DNA from: Stomorhina lunata
Lineage: Eukaryota > Arthropoda > Insecta > Diptera > Rhiniidae
DNA: 64,000 nucleotides
Reading direction: 5' to 3'
Assembly (NCBI GenBank): GCA_933228675.1
Contig: OW121741.1
Location: 72,924,629 to 72,988,628, forward strand
Below are positions 44,916 through 56,311 of this stretch, piece by piece. A program made the translations under genes and the position numbers. The notes beneath the pieces were generated by a model. The model had not been told where the DNA came from. It saw only the letters and a program-made list of their open reading frames with translations, and ran no database searches. Numbering within the stretch: the stretch's first letter is position 1; every line of letters begins with the position of its first letter.

Positions 44916-45661
44916 CACCATTTTCAATTGTAATTGAGAAATTTTCAAATTAAATTTAGAAATTTTCAATTGAAATCGAGAATTTTCAATTGAAATTGAG
45001 AAATTTTCAATTAAAATAGAGACTTTTCAATTGAAATTGAGAAATATTCAATTGAAATTGAGAATTTTCAATTGAAAATGAGATATTTTCAGTTGAAATT
45101 GAGAATTTTTCAATTGAAAATGAGAATTTGTAAATTGAAATTGAGAAAATCCTAATTGGAAATGAGAAATATTCAATTGAAATTGAGAATTTTTAAATTT
45201 AAATTGAACATTTTTCAATTGAAATTGAGAAAAGCCCAATTGAAAATGAGGTTGATTTTTTTAAATGAAATTGAGAAATTTTCAATTGAAAGTGAGAAAT
45301 TTTCAATTTGAAATGAGAAATTTTCAATTGAAAATGAGAAATTTTCAATCGAAATTGAGAATTTTAGAATTGAAATTGAGGTTGAAATATCATTTGGGGT
45401 TATCTCAATTTCAATTGAAAAATTCTCAATTTAAATTTGAAATTTCTCAATTTCAATTGAAAGTTTTTCAATTTCAATTGAAAATTTTTGAATTTCAATT
45501 AAGAAATTCAACCTCATTTTCAATTGTACTTTTCTCAATTTCAATTGAAAAATTCTAAATTTCAATTTAAAATTTCGCAATTTTAACTAAATGTTTCTCA
45601 TTTCCAATTAGGGTTTTCTCAATTTCAATTGAATATTTCTCAATTTTAATTGAAAATGGTG
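44916..45661. mobile_element. Minisatellite-armed foldback element, copy 2 (746 bp)
   Basis: Same ends as copy 1 (CACCATTTTCAATTG...TAATTGAAAATGGTG) and same arm repeat (TTTTCAATTGAAATTGAGAA), flipping orientation near 45375-45405. The mirrored landmark AATGAGGTTGATTTTTTTAA (about 45246) and AGAAATTCAACCTCATTTTC (about 45503) is kept. TA flanks both sides (44914-44915, 45662-45663). Sister element B reads straight through at 52601-52620 (GTAGCTCTAGCACATGAAGC), defining the insertion point at TA. Confidence 0.9.
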
Positions 45662-45789
45662 TAGTATATGAAGCGTAAGAGGTTTTAAAATTTAAAAATT
45701 AACTTTTCAAAAATTTACTTCTATTGAGTTAGAGTTGTATAAATATAAATTTTCAAATAATATTTTGTTAGATATTATTATATACATTA

Positions 45790-45910
45790 ACCCCCTAATT
45801 CATAAACCAATTATAAAATTCTCAAAGACTTATTGTAGGAATTTTGTATGGAACATATGAATTATAAGCTTGTCATAGTCTTTGTTTTTTTTGATTATGA
45901 ATTAGGGGGT
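45790..45910. mobile_element. MITE, 121 bp, nested in copy A
   Basis: Perfect 16-bp terminal inverted repeats ACCCCCTAATTCATAA and TTATGAATTAGGGGGT. In copy B the flanks are continuous (TATACATTATATATATAAATATTTGA at about 52727-52752), so it inserted after A and B separated. Confidence 0.88.
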
Positions 45911-46068
45911 AAATATATAAATATTTGATAAGTATATAAATTGTTTATATATAATTTCTTCACCGTATTTATGTTAAAGTTAAGTGTCTTAAATCGCTCA
46001 TTTATTTCAATATTCTATGGTGTTGACAGCACTAAATCTGTCACTGTCGCCAACAAAAATAGAAATTA

Positions 46069-47196
46069 CAGTGGAATCGCAATAGAGTGAACTAATTCGT
46101 GCAAGGCCTGTTCACTCTATTGAAAAAGTTTATTCTAAAGAGTTTATAAAAAAACACTTTGTTATACAAAAAACGTCTATATTTATTAAATATTATTATA
46201 TAATTACAAAGGAGTGAAGAAATTTCAAAAGTTTTTTGCTTTGTACAAGCATTTTTTGCTTCTTGCACCGCTGAATCGCGGAATTTATGCAAAACTAAAA
46301 TATTTTCGTAATTGTTTGTGTTATTTTGTGCCCAGTCAATAGCTTTTTCAAAAATCTGCACGGCCTGCGCTGCTGTAATGTCTGGTTTGGCTACTACTAC
46401 TTCCTCGATGTCAGTGTCAGTCTCAGAAATGGCATAGGAAACGCCTTGAGCAGAAATTGGAAATGAACTTTCAGCATTGTTCCATTCCGTAATGTCATCA
46501 ATGGTAAAAACTTCTTGCAAATAATAAATTTAATGGTGGATGCTAAACAAACTCACGTTTGGGTTAGCAGTTTGAAGCATATCGAAAATTGGGTTTAGTT
46601 CTTCTAGATGTTGTTGCCGAAGTGACCTTTGCAATATTTTTAACGGTATATTTTCCTCGTCGTCGTCACTATCTTCTTCAATCTGCACAGAATCACCCAA
46701 AAGACTTTTTTATCATGTTCGGTTCCAACTCATGCCAAGCTAGCATTAGAATACAAATGGAGTCTTTGAGTGTTAATTGTTTAAAAAACTCGTTTAAATT
46801 GGCCTTTTTAATGGCCCGTTGAAGAAGATGTTTTCTATACTTGAGTTTGGTTATTCGAATAACGTTTTGGTCCATTGGTTGAATCAATGGCGTAACGTTC
46901 GGTGGCATGTACATAACAAAGAAACATCCATCCTCAGTGATAAGTTCGTGCTCGGGTGGATGACAAGGTGCATTGTCAAGAAACAACACTGCTTTTGTTG
47001 GCAAGCCCTTTTGATTTAAGTGTGCTTTGACCTAAATAAGAGGTGCGTCTTTTTCAATTATGTATAAGAAAAACAAAAGTTCACTCTATTGAGTTGGATA
47101 CTGTTCACTCTATAAAGTAACTAATGGAAAAAATCGGGAGTTCGTAGTATCAAGTAGTTCATATTACCAAGTGTTCACTCTATTGCGATTGCACTG
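46069..47196 (-). mobile_element. Tigger/pogo-like element, 1.13 kb, truncated transposase
   Basis: Terminal inverted repeats CAGTGGAATCGCAATAGAGT-GAAC and, at the other end, the inverse of CAGTGCAATCGCAATAGAGT-GAAC, one mismatch in 24. TA flanks both sides (46067-46068, 47197-47198). On the minus strand the C-terminal half of a DDE transposase remains: KAVLFLDNAPCHPPEHE (the second Asp) and MYMPPNVTPLIQPMDQNVIR (47004-46693). An acidic stretch EEDSDDDEENIPL follows, then an AQGVSYAISETD region (46520-46092). The N-terminal CENP-B-type DNA-binding domains and the first Asp are missing, so this is an internally deleted copy needing an enzyme in trans. GTTCACTCTATTG is repeated subterminally near 47075-47120. 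Confidence 0.92.
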
Positions 47197-47344
47197 TAGT
47201 TTATTTTTGGCTACAACTACAACTGTGGTCGGTAGTCGTGTGGCTATGTTGACGCTAAAATAATCATTTCCATTTAAATTTGTGTATTCTAATTTGACAG
47301 ATTGTAGCCCATAGCCTGCAGTCGTGATTGTGTTTATAGCATAA

Positions 47345-48819
47345 AGGTTCTAATAAATCTTGCCCTAATCTAAACAAATGAGTCTTAAAATTATGAAACA
47401 AGTGAAAAATTCAATATTTTGCCAAAAAGTAAAACTTAAATTTTTGGTTTGTTACTTTTGTAATACTTTAGATATTTCGTATGTGTGTAGCATCAAGAGA
47501 AGAGTTCCACACTCGTAACCACAAACGGACGGGTAGATATAAGTTTTGATGTTGACTTAACAAAACATTCATAAGTTTGTATATCCTTGGCCTAAAGAAA
47601 TTAACATTGTAATTTTTCTTATTATAAGTACATATTATTATTGTTGTTGTTGGTTGTTGCTGCTGTTGTTACCACAATTAGTTACGACATCGTTTTAAAT
47701 TGTAATTAAAATAATGCCAACAAACTTGTTGTTGTTCTTGTTATCGTTGTTGTTGTGAGTTATTTTACTTTTATTTCTCGACAATATTTTTTATTATTTC
47801 GTCTTTAGACATTCTTTACCCCGTTATTGCAACCCCGTCAAACATCATAATGTTATTAAAATGAATAATGATTATGTTCTCGTAGTTGCTGTTGGTTGTA
47901 GGAAACGAACTTGGTATAAGATGGAAAATTGGAAGCAAGAGTTGCCTCTTTTAACATACAAATATTAAATCAGACAAAACAAAAAAAACAACAAGAAAAA
48001 ATCTCGTTAAAAAGAATTCCGCTGAGATGTTGTTGCTAGAATGTGGAGGAGGGGAGTAGGGATCAGATGGTAGAGGACTTGGTTAAAGGGAAACGGAAAA
48101 TGTTTTATTTTCATTATATTCATACTTATAACATGTCGTTTAGTTTTTTTTTTTTTGCTTTCTTTTAATAAATGCATTTTTCTTTTCTTTTTTGTGTTAC
48201 ATGCATTTATGAGAATAATGCGAATAATTAATAGGGGAGTGATGGTCGGAGGGGGTGATAGTTTTATTTGTTTAGCGTTTTGTGTTTTTCCATTGTGCTT
48301 TCGAGTTTGTGATTTACAGGATAGTTTTATTTTTTTTTGTTTAAGTTTCGCTTATTGTTTTATATGTTCTAACAAGAAACTCCTGGACGGTCATTCATTG
48401 TAGTCGCTTGGTCAAGGAAAATTACACTCAAAATAGGGTTACCATTAAAGATAAAGTTGATCCCGAATGAAATTTAAAGTTGCATTAATGTGCTGTTTAT
48501 ATAACAATTTTATTGGCATTTTGTACAAATTGTTTTAACATTAAATGTTGATTTATTGTGCGGTATTTGTTAAATTTCGAAGGTTCTTCCATTAAAGATT
48601 TCACAGAAGATTCTGTCAACTTTTTGGAAGAGGTGGTCCAACATCGCTTAAAATCGGACACATGTCTGGGACACCTTTTCTGTGTTTTTCAATTCCGTTT
48701 TTACAAGAGATCTTTCCACAGGCCAAAGTTCTGGGCCCGAATCGATATCGATCGAAATGTAAGATATTTCAGAAACACTTGTGTAGCATACTTTAAGGAT
48801 AATCTTAATAACATATAAG
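47345..48819. other. No gene seen; (TTG)n runs
   Basis: TTG/GTT microsatellite near 47640-47670 and 47728-47758, poly-T near 48140. Frames at 48155-48403 and 48558-48818 have no recognisable domain. Confidence 0.5.
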
Positions 48820-48990
48820 GTTCACTACATTTTAACTTATTTGTCAAAAGTTTCCTGATATTAAAAAAATTAAATTTAAACTAAATGTTTTGACAAACCA
48901 ACTGATATGTTTAGATATCAAATTTTATTAAACTTTTTGCAAAATAAATTATTTAGAAAATCCCTAAGGTATGTTACGCAATATTTGTTT
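48820..48990 (+). repeat. Fragment of the 27.1-27.7 kb repeat
   Basis: CACTACATTTTAACTTATTTGTC, ATTTTATTAAACTTTTTGCAAAATAAA and ATCCCTAAGGTATGTTACGCAATATTT parallel the 27095-27240 and 27590-27665 blocks. Confidence 0.5.
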
Positions 48991-49261
48991 AAACATTTTT
49001 GATCGATATCGAATGCGGTGATTTGGGCCCTGGAAAGTTAGGTGGATTTGCTCCTCATGGTACAAAAATTACATCATTAATTGAATACCACTTAAAGATT
49101 TCGAATCTGGTAAAAAAGATGTAGGCACTCTAAAGACGTTTTTTTCACTTTGATTTTCAATAACTTCATTAAAACTTTAGAATTAAGAAACTCCAAAGTA
49201 AGACATGATTTACAATTCTATGTCCCATAAGTACTAAATAGATGAGTTTTATTAAAATATA

Positions 49262-49700
49262 ACCGAATGTACTCAGTTTTTTCATATTAGAAAATTGCAC
49301 TTTTTTCTCAGGCCGGTTTCAAAAATCATTTTTTAATTTTTTGAAAATTTTGTTCAACAAATATTACAAATAATAAATTTTGCTTTTCAGTATTATAAAA
49401 CAAACAAATTGGAGAATAAAATACAAAAAAACGAGGTCGATATTTATAACCGTTTTGCCGTTTCTTTAATTTGAAACCGTAGAATTTGCCGAAAATGTGA
49501 ATTTTTTGTAATAATTTGAGAATATGCTTGTTAAATTGTACCAATGTTCATCATTAAAAAAAAGTAGTAGTGAATATTTTTCCTCAGACTATATAGAATT
49601 GTTTTATTATATTGGAAAAGTTTAACCCTTTCTACTCCAAGGTCAAAGGTCAACATTTGAAGTTTTTCATTTTCCATAGGAAAATGACGGAATATATAGT
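49262..49700 (+). repeat. Dispersed repeat R5, copy 2 (without MITE)
   Basis: Same order as 37395-37870 and lacking the 166 bp MITE. An internal segment near 49380-49500 is extra or diverged. Confidence 0.75.
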
Positions 49701-50169
49701 ATTTGTTACCATATTTTGTTCCAAATGCAAAAATATATTAATTTTTATTAATATTAAGTACATATTTCTTATTAAAAAATGTATATTAACCCTAAACAGA
49801 CATGGGGACTAAAATGACACAATATTTTTTTAATACATTAAAGCACGAAATAAAATTCATCATAAGAAAAAAATTGGATTAATAATAAAAATTTGTTTTA
49901 ATAAAAAAGACATAATGTTAATAAAAAATTCAGAGAAGTCGGTTCTATGGGAATCAATCGAAATAGTGAATTCATTTTAAACAGTTTCAATTGGTCCTAG
50001 TACCTAAAAAACAGTTTCAATCGGTTTTAGTACCTAAAAAATTTAATGTGGCAAATTTCATAATTAAAAATTGGGTACTTTATATGCTTAAATCTAGTCA
50101 GGAAGTGATTTTGATTCGATCAGAATGCAACAACAAAAATCCAAAATTAATTTCCTAAGTATATTTATA
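49701..50169. other. No gene seen
   Basis: AT-rich. ACAGTTTCAATTGGTCCTAGTACCTAAAAA is duplicated in tandem at 49980-50040. Confidence 0.45.
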
Positions 50170-50452
50170 TCCCTCTGCTTTGGGTAATCATCTTGTTGTG
50201 ATGCAGAGGCTTACGAGCAATGAACCATAAATCTATGCTGGTGGAGTTGTAACATCTCCGGTAGGGTCACCCATACCAGACAGGCTTAAGGGGAGTGCTA
50301 TAGTGCTATAGGCTGGCTTGAATAAGCCTCTGATGGCCTGGAATTAATTATCTATGTTTTTCTTTTCCAGTCTATCCCCTGCAGGTACCACAAATGAACT
50401 GTTTCTAGGACCCAAGTGACGCTGACTTAACATCGGCTGCCTGCCTAACCTA
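50170..50452 (+). repeat. LINE 3' end fragment
   Basis: GGCTGGCTTGAATAAGCCTCT, ATTATCTATGTTTTTCTTTTCCAGTCTATC, CCTGCAGGTACCACAAA and TTTCTAGGACCCAAGTGACGCTGACTTAACATCGGCTGCCTGCC match the 3' end of the BicD-intron LINE at 58866-59009. Confidence 0.8.
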
Positions 50453-51766
50453 TTTATAAATCCAGTTTCTAATGTTCCTAAAGTTTCTATAAACTATTTT
50501 TAATTTACTCCTAAAAACATGCACGCAAATAAATTGTTTTCCAAACTCATCACTTAACCATTCCTATCAATTCAATATTAAAATCATGTTAAAATCCTAT
50601 AACATTTAATGGTAATTTTATTTTCTCTCTCGTTTAATATCGAATTGATTTATGTTTTGATATTCGCAAAGCTTCCTAATGTCCCTGGTTACAAGTTTGA
50701 AATTTATTCAGTTTTTTCTTCGTGTAACAAAATCCGCAATTCATTTTAATAAAATTAACATGAACAATTAATATTCCGTTCAACTTTAAAGAACAATTTT
50801 GACAAAAAAAAATATCTCTAGTTCTCCTCCACTACTAACGTTTTTAGCATTAAAACGTTAACCATAAAATCCAATAAATTATAATACGAACGAGATGGCA
50901 ACGAAAAAACTCTAAAAAAAAAATAAAACACATTTAACTAGAAAAGAAATGAACTTGCAAAATCCGCACAATCTGTGAAAAATAAAAAAATATATATAAT
51001 AAAAAGCGTAGGAAAACACTCGACTCTGATGAAAACAAAAAAAAAAAAAAACTACGAGAAATGAAATGTTTTTGTTATCATTCCAACCAAAAACACCAAC
51101 AACTACAACTATTGTTGGTATGCAATGAAGCAACAGCAACATCATACCAACACACAACAGCCAACTACCATTTAAGCAACCAAAAACGCCTTTTATACTC
51201 TTCTATTCAAAACTATGACGGAGACTCATCCCTGCAAAACGTTTCTATAGTTTTTTTTAAAGAACTCTTGTTTTTTTCCCTAAAAAACGCATAAACTCCT
51301 TAGATGCGGAAAAGGTAAAGCGGAGCAAGAAATCCAAAAATTCCCCAAACGACGCACAGAATACCGATATTTTCTATAACGTTGCTTGCTGCTGCTGTTG
51401 TTGCTGCTTGACTAGCTACCGACTTAATTTTTTATGTATGCAAATTGCATGAACCTGTGCTGTATCTCAAATGAATCTCTGTATATCAAAAAGTATACCC
51501 CAACCTCCATATCCAAACAAACACTATTCTCTAGTATACTCATAGCCCGAATAGTGAAGAACAAACAACAACAACAAACACTTTAATACTGGATTCAACG
51601 CTTGTCCTTGTTTTTAGTAAACACAAAAAAAGTGGGAGGCAATTTGGGGGAGTTTAGTGGTGGAGCAAATAGTTCAACTGAACATATTTCTTATTAATTG
51701 TAATGAATACCGAAGAAATGATTTAGGATGTATAATGAAGGCGAGATATTATATTAAGGAGAGATA
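50453..51766. other. No gene seen; CAA/GCT runs
   Basis: ACAACA/CAACAA-rich stretches at 51080-51170 and 51568-51582, and GCTGCTGTTGTTGCTGC at 51391. No coding structure. Confidence 0.5.
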
Positions 51767-52393
51767 TGCTAGAAACACAATCACGACAGCAGGCTACACG
51801 AACACCGACTACAAAAGTCGTTGGCGGCAACAGTCGCCATGTAGTCAGCCACTTAATTATTTTTAAGACGGCGGCAGCTGCATTGAAAACAGCTGATATA
51901 GATTTTTGACGTTTGGACCATAAACATTTTTAATTTGTTTATTAAAATAATGGCTGATTTTTTTTATTAAGAACTATTATTATAATAAATAAAGACTAAG
52001 TTATAATAAACTTACCAAATAAAACAAAAGACAACAGATAGAAAAATTAATAAATTTAATAAAATAAAATTAAATCAAAATGTCTACAATAGAAACAGCT
52101 GCTTATGAGTCATGCCAATATCGCGTTTAAAAGATGGACAAAATAACGATTTATATTTTGACAGAAATTACATAAATCCTTTTTAGTAATCAACCTCCGA
52201 TATCAACTGTTTTCATGTACCTGATAGTATATGTAAATCAAAAAATTCTAATGAAAAGATTTTAGTGGAATCACTTATAGTTTGAAAGTTGAGCTTATTA
52301 AATTTTAAAAATTATAGGGCTTAACTTTAGAAACTTATATCCGATATTTACTTTTTTCATATCAAATAAAAGCAACTAAAAATACTTTTCAAA

Positions 52394-52465
<72 letters not shown>

Positions 52466-53036
52466 TTCCGATTTATAATGGATTAAGAGCCCATATCCTA
52501 AAAAATTACGCATATCTTAAAATAACATAGATATAAGTATGCTCTTTTAAATAATCGATTTTATACAAGACATACTGAGCTTTTATATAAGCTAAGCTTC
52601 GTAGCTCTAGCACATGAAGCGTGTGAGTTATGACAGTTTAAAAATAACCTTCTTAAAATGTACTTTTATTGAGGTAGAGTTTTATAAATATAAATTTTTA
52701 TGTCATATATTTATCAGATATTATTATATACATTATATATATAAATATTTGATTTGTTTATTTCAATTTCCTTTATAATTATTGTAAATAAAGTTAAGTG
52801 GTTTAAATCGCTCATTTATTTCAATATTCTATGGTGTTGACAGCACTAAACCTGTTATTGTCGCCAATAAAAATAGAAATCAGTTTAATCTTGGCTACAG
52901 CTACAACGGTGGTCGGTAGTCGTGTAGCTGTGCCGACGCTAAAAAATGTATTCCCATTTGAATGCTTGTATCCTAATATTGACAGGTTGTAGCCCGTAGC
53001 CTGTAGCCGTGATTGTGTTTCTAGCAATAGTTTTAA
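51767..53036. mobile_element. TIR element family A/B, copy B (1.27 kb, uninterrupted)
   Basis: Ends TGCTAGAAACACAATCACGA-CAGCAGGCTAC and the inverse of TGCTAGAAACACAATCACGG-CTACAGGCTAC. ATA flanks both sides (51764-51766, 53037-53039), a 3-bp target duplication. Supplies the empty states for the three insertions in copy A. Differs from A by a ~200 bp stretch at about 51895-52095 and a long (TA)n tract. No transposase frame, so non-autonomous. Confidence 0.88.
52398..52462. repeat. (TA)n microsatellite, ~65 bp
   Basis: Pure alternating tract inside copy B, absent from copy A. Confidence 0.95.
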
Positions 53037-53060
53037 AGAAAAGTTTCATAACATATTTTA

Positions 53061-54233
53061 CAGAGACCGAATATTGTTTTATTTTTTAAATCAATCAAGT
53101 ATACATATCATTTCCGATGAAAATTTATTTTCATTTCGATCGATGAATAAAAATGAGGGATTTATATTTGAAATATAAATATCCCTCATGATGAAAATTT
53201 TAAATATCTTTTACGATAAACATCCGAACAGAAAAATATTTTATTGATTGTTTTATTTTTGAACTTCTGTTTTGACTTTGAAAAAATGAAATATTTTTGA
53301 AATTTTAAAATTTTCAACAATGAATGTATGAATATGTTTCCAATTAATTGCAATGTTTTGAGACATCGAAGTTAAACCTAATAGTTCGAATGGAACAATA
53401 ATTTAATTTATTGTTATTTAAACGTTCTAAAGACTTTTTATACTAGGACAAATCTTCTTCTTCTGTCATCCTTGACTCCCAGTGGAGTATAGGGCCTGGG
53501 AGGATGCAGCAATTGCCTGGCTTCTCTAGCTACTAGGTAAGAACTGTATCCAATTCCCACTCTAACCTTCTCGTAGTACATCCTGGAAACCTGAGCAACC
53601 TAGTTTTAGATGCGGTAAACAACCCGTCTGGGATTCTAGGTAAGGGCTAATATAAAAGGGAGTTATCTTAGAGCCATTCCAGTGTATATGGTCTAAGGGT
53701 CTAAGATAATTGTATTAAGTAAAGTACGAAAATGCTCAACATGTTAGTTGGGCTGCAAGCGGGCGTCAGTCTTGGATTGAGCGCCTCGTTATACAAACGT
53801 GGGTTATGTCTTTGGACCTTAGCACTCACGATGTTTTAAACATGGAAAGAAACAATATTACAGAATATACTACTCCAAGGGGTAATCATGCGAGAAATTC
53901 CCCTGCTACGGCAGCTGGCGCAAGGATTTTGGAGTTGCCTAATCTATGCAAGAACATCATGATGAATGAAGCCAGGACAAATACAGAAATAAAATTTGAA
54001 TATTTTCTATCAACATTTTTTTTTTCATCGGATGAAAAAAGATGAAAATTATTTTGAACTGATAAATATCCCAAACAATTTTTTTATTTTCATCGGCTTG
54101 AAAAACGATACAAAATTTTTCGAACAATTAAAAATCTTTAGGGATTTTTATTATTTTTTAAACTTTAATGATTGTTTTTGTATGGATTTAAATATGAAAA
54201 TATTGTTTTAAAAGTATTAATATTCGGTCTCTG
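53061..54233. mobile_element. hAT-like non-autonomous element, 1.17 kb, perfect 8-bp TSD
   Basis: Ends CAGAGACCGAATATT and AATATTCGGTCTCTG are perfect 15-bp inverted repeats. ATATTTTA flanks both sides (53053-53060, 54234-54241). An 8-bp duplication with CAG-type ends is typical of hAT. Subterminal regions carry several CATTTCGATCGATGA/TCATCCGATGAAA-like words in both orientations. The core (about 53450-53960) is more GC-rich and includes, inverted, the LINE-3'-like CATCCTTGACTCCCAGTGGAG. No hAT transposase recognised. Confidence 0.88.
53450..53500 (-). repeat. LINE 3' end-like segment inside the hAT element
   Basis: CTTCTTCTTCTGTCATCCTTGACTCCCAGTGGAGTATAGGG is the inverse of CCTATGCTCTACTGAGAGTCAAGGATAACAGAAGAAG at the end of the 29-31 kb LINE. 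Confidence 0.65.
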
Positions 54234-54301
54234 ATATTTTATTCTAACAGAAATTTTAAAGTATTTGAAGTAAATTCATTAGAAAAAAAAGTAAAAAAGT
54301 G

Positions 54302-54900
54302 CTATAGTCGGTCAAGCCCGACCATACGATACCCTTCTTCACTAAGGTCAAAGGTGTTCTTTTTCCTGTATAAAGACAAATATTTACTAAATTTTTCCAT
54401 CATACAAAGATTTTCTTAAAACTTATATATTTAAGCTGTTTTCGTTATTTGGACTTATATGAGAGCTAGGGTCAAATGTGGGCCGATTATCTCGAAATTA
54501 AGAAAATTAATTACAGCTTTATGTATGCAAAAAATAAACTAAAAATTCTCATTATCTTCAGATTTACGATCGTTTTAGTGATTTTTGTCTCATTTAGTGC
54601 GTTTTGACAGAAAGGTTTGTATGGGAGCTATGGTCAAATGTGGACCGATTTCAACGAAATTTGGTACAGTGATTTAAGTTTACATAAGCAGTATTTGTTT
54701 TAAATTTCACAAAAAAAATATTGATATTTGTGGCTAAAATATCAATTCCGGGAAGTGAGACTATGGGAGGTACCATAAATAATGAACCGATTTTGACCAA
54801 TTGGCCCCACTGTCAAAAAAAAATGATCTGTTCCAAATTTCATCAAATTATCTTTAGAATTGCCGTTGCAATGTGGCCAACACCCGTATAAATGTAATAC
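54302..54900 (-). repeat. Dispersed repeat R1, copy 3 (inverted)
   Basis: TAGTCGGTCAAGCCCGACCATACGATACCC begins it. TTGTATGGGAGCTATGGTCAAATGTG, TTTGTCTCATTTAGTGCGTTTTGACAG, TGGGAGGTACCATAAATAATGAACCGA and AATTATCTTTAGAATTGC follow in the inverse order of copies 1 and 2. Confidence 0.8.
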
Positions 54901-56311
54901 TTACAGAATTCCCTTTTAAAATGGCTTTGTCCCCTTTTTAATCGAATCAAAGAAATTTGACTGTAAAAAGCACTAGCAAACAGAGTAGGCGAAGAGATGC
55001 AATGGCACGCCTATCTTTAAGTTGAGCTCTTCTTATAATTAGAGTAATTCAATTATTAAAAATTGATAAATCATATTTTTAGGTATTTTTCATTATTTTT
55101 TTTAAACGTTTTCTTACTAAATTGTCTCCTGTTATATTTGGGATCGTTTATAAGATGTAAAAGGTAAGATACTAGAAATGTTCTGGAAAGTTCAGAAAGT
55201 TTCAGATCGCCAAGCATTTGTGGCCTCAGGCATAATAAGCACAGACATTTTTTTTATTTTGATAACTTAAAAATAAAGCTAATTTAGTTCTCTTTTACAT
55301 TTTATTAACATTTTTTAATAATTCAATTCTTTGTGGTTTAAATTTTATCAATACAAAAAATACTTCCTTTTTTCTCATACAAAAAATTATAACTCTTTGT
55401 GGGTGGATGCGGATATGATAGAATGTTTTGAATACTTTTTCTGTTTTAAGAAGGTCAATATCTATAAGAAAACATTAAGTGACCCCATGTAGTTTTTTTG
55501 ATGTAGACCTGTGTTTTCGAAAAAAGCAAACCGTTGAAAATCGCAAAAACTACATAGAGATTACCCCCAGTAATAAATACATACCTGTTGACTGCAAGAT
55601 ATTCTTGATTTTTCATGTATGTAAAGAGGTACTCCATCACTAAAGGAAATTTTATCTAAAGCCCTACTTCTTAATCTTTCTGCAAACTTATAGCTTCGGA
55701 ATTGACTAACTCTAAAACTACCTTCAAGTTAGTCCGCATACTACAATACAATCAAGTTAAACCTGTCTAATTTCCAACATTATTTTTCCTTCCTCCTTTT
55801 TCAACCATTTCTTCTTTCTGCCATTTAATATTTAGTTTATTTCGTTGGTATTTGGTTTTTGTTTTGCTGCTTTGAATATTCCGTATTCCATGGAACAGCT
55901 TATATTCATTCTTAACCGTTGTCTTGGGTTTCGAGGTTTTTTTTTATAAAATTTCATAATTATTTTTTTTATTTTCAGTTTTATTATATTTTTAGTTGTA
56001 TTTTGCTTGTAAAAAGAGTGAATTACTAAACAAAAGTGCAATTCAAAAAGGAAATTAAAAACGGAAATGCCTTTAATGTTCATGTATATACTCTCGTCTA
56101 TACTCGGTATAACTATGTATGTCTGTATGTCTGGTATAAATATAAAAACGCCATTATGATTTGTTGTTTTCAAAATGACTTCTCTTTTATAGCCTTTTTG
56201 TTTGTGTAATTTTATACTACCCACTTATAGAAGTTCCATTTTGCTTTATGTGTTTTCATATAAATAAATAATTAATTAATTTCCATTGTTTTCTTCGGCT
56301 TATCCTTGCAG
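54901..56311. other. No separate gene; presumed BicD intron, with a Tc1 remnant
   Basis: Ends in the splice acceptor CTTATCCTTGCAG at 56311. At 55195-55245 CATTTGTGGCCTCAGGCATAATAAGCACAGACAT reads AFVASGIISTDI, matching VFVASGTINTEI of the 41.2 kb transposase, so a small remnant of that family lies here. The 130-codon minus-strand frame at 55832-56224 has no recognisable domain. Confidence 0.55.

Larger units (their letters stand above)
44394..47341. mobile_element. TIR element family A/B, copy A, carrying three nested insertions
   Basis: Ends TGCTTTAAACACAATGACGA-CAGCAGGCTAC and inverse ...GTCGTGATTGTGTTTATAGCA. TAA flanks both sides (44391-44393, 47342-47344), a likely 3-bp target duplication. 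Further in, CGAACACCGACTACAAAAG-like and GTCGGTAGTCGTGTGGCTA are also complementary. The sister copy B is at 51767-53036. Copy A is split by a foldback element (44916-45661), a 121 bp MITE (45790-45910) and a Tigger-like element (46069-47196). Removing them leaves about 0.95 kb alignable to B. No transposase of its own. A 3-bp duplication would fit PIF/Harbinger, but the family is not established. Confidence 0.88.

Noticed and set aside
45048..45558. Same type of frames in the second foldback element
   Set aside because: Repeat-derived for the same reason.
53806..54045. 79-codon frame in the hAT-like element as a transposase piece
   Set aside because: No hAT motif is visible; it ends in low-complexity sequence.
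55832..56224. 130-codon minus-strand frame upstream of the first BicD exon
   Set aside because: No recognised domain, Lys/Asn/Ile-rich as expected from AT-rich DNA, and it lies in presumed intron.
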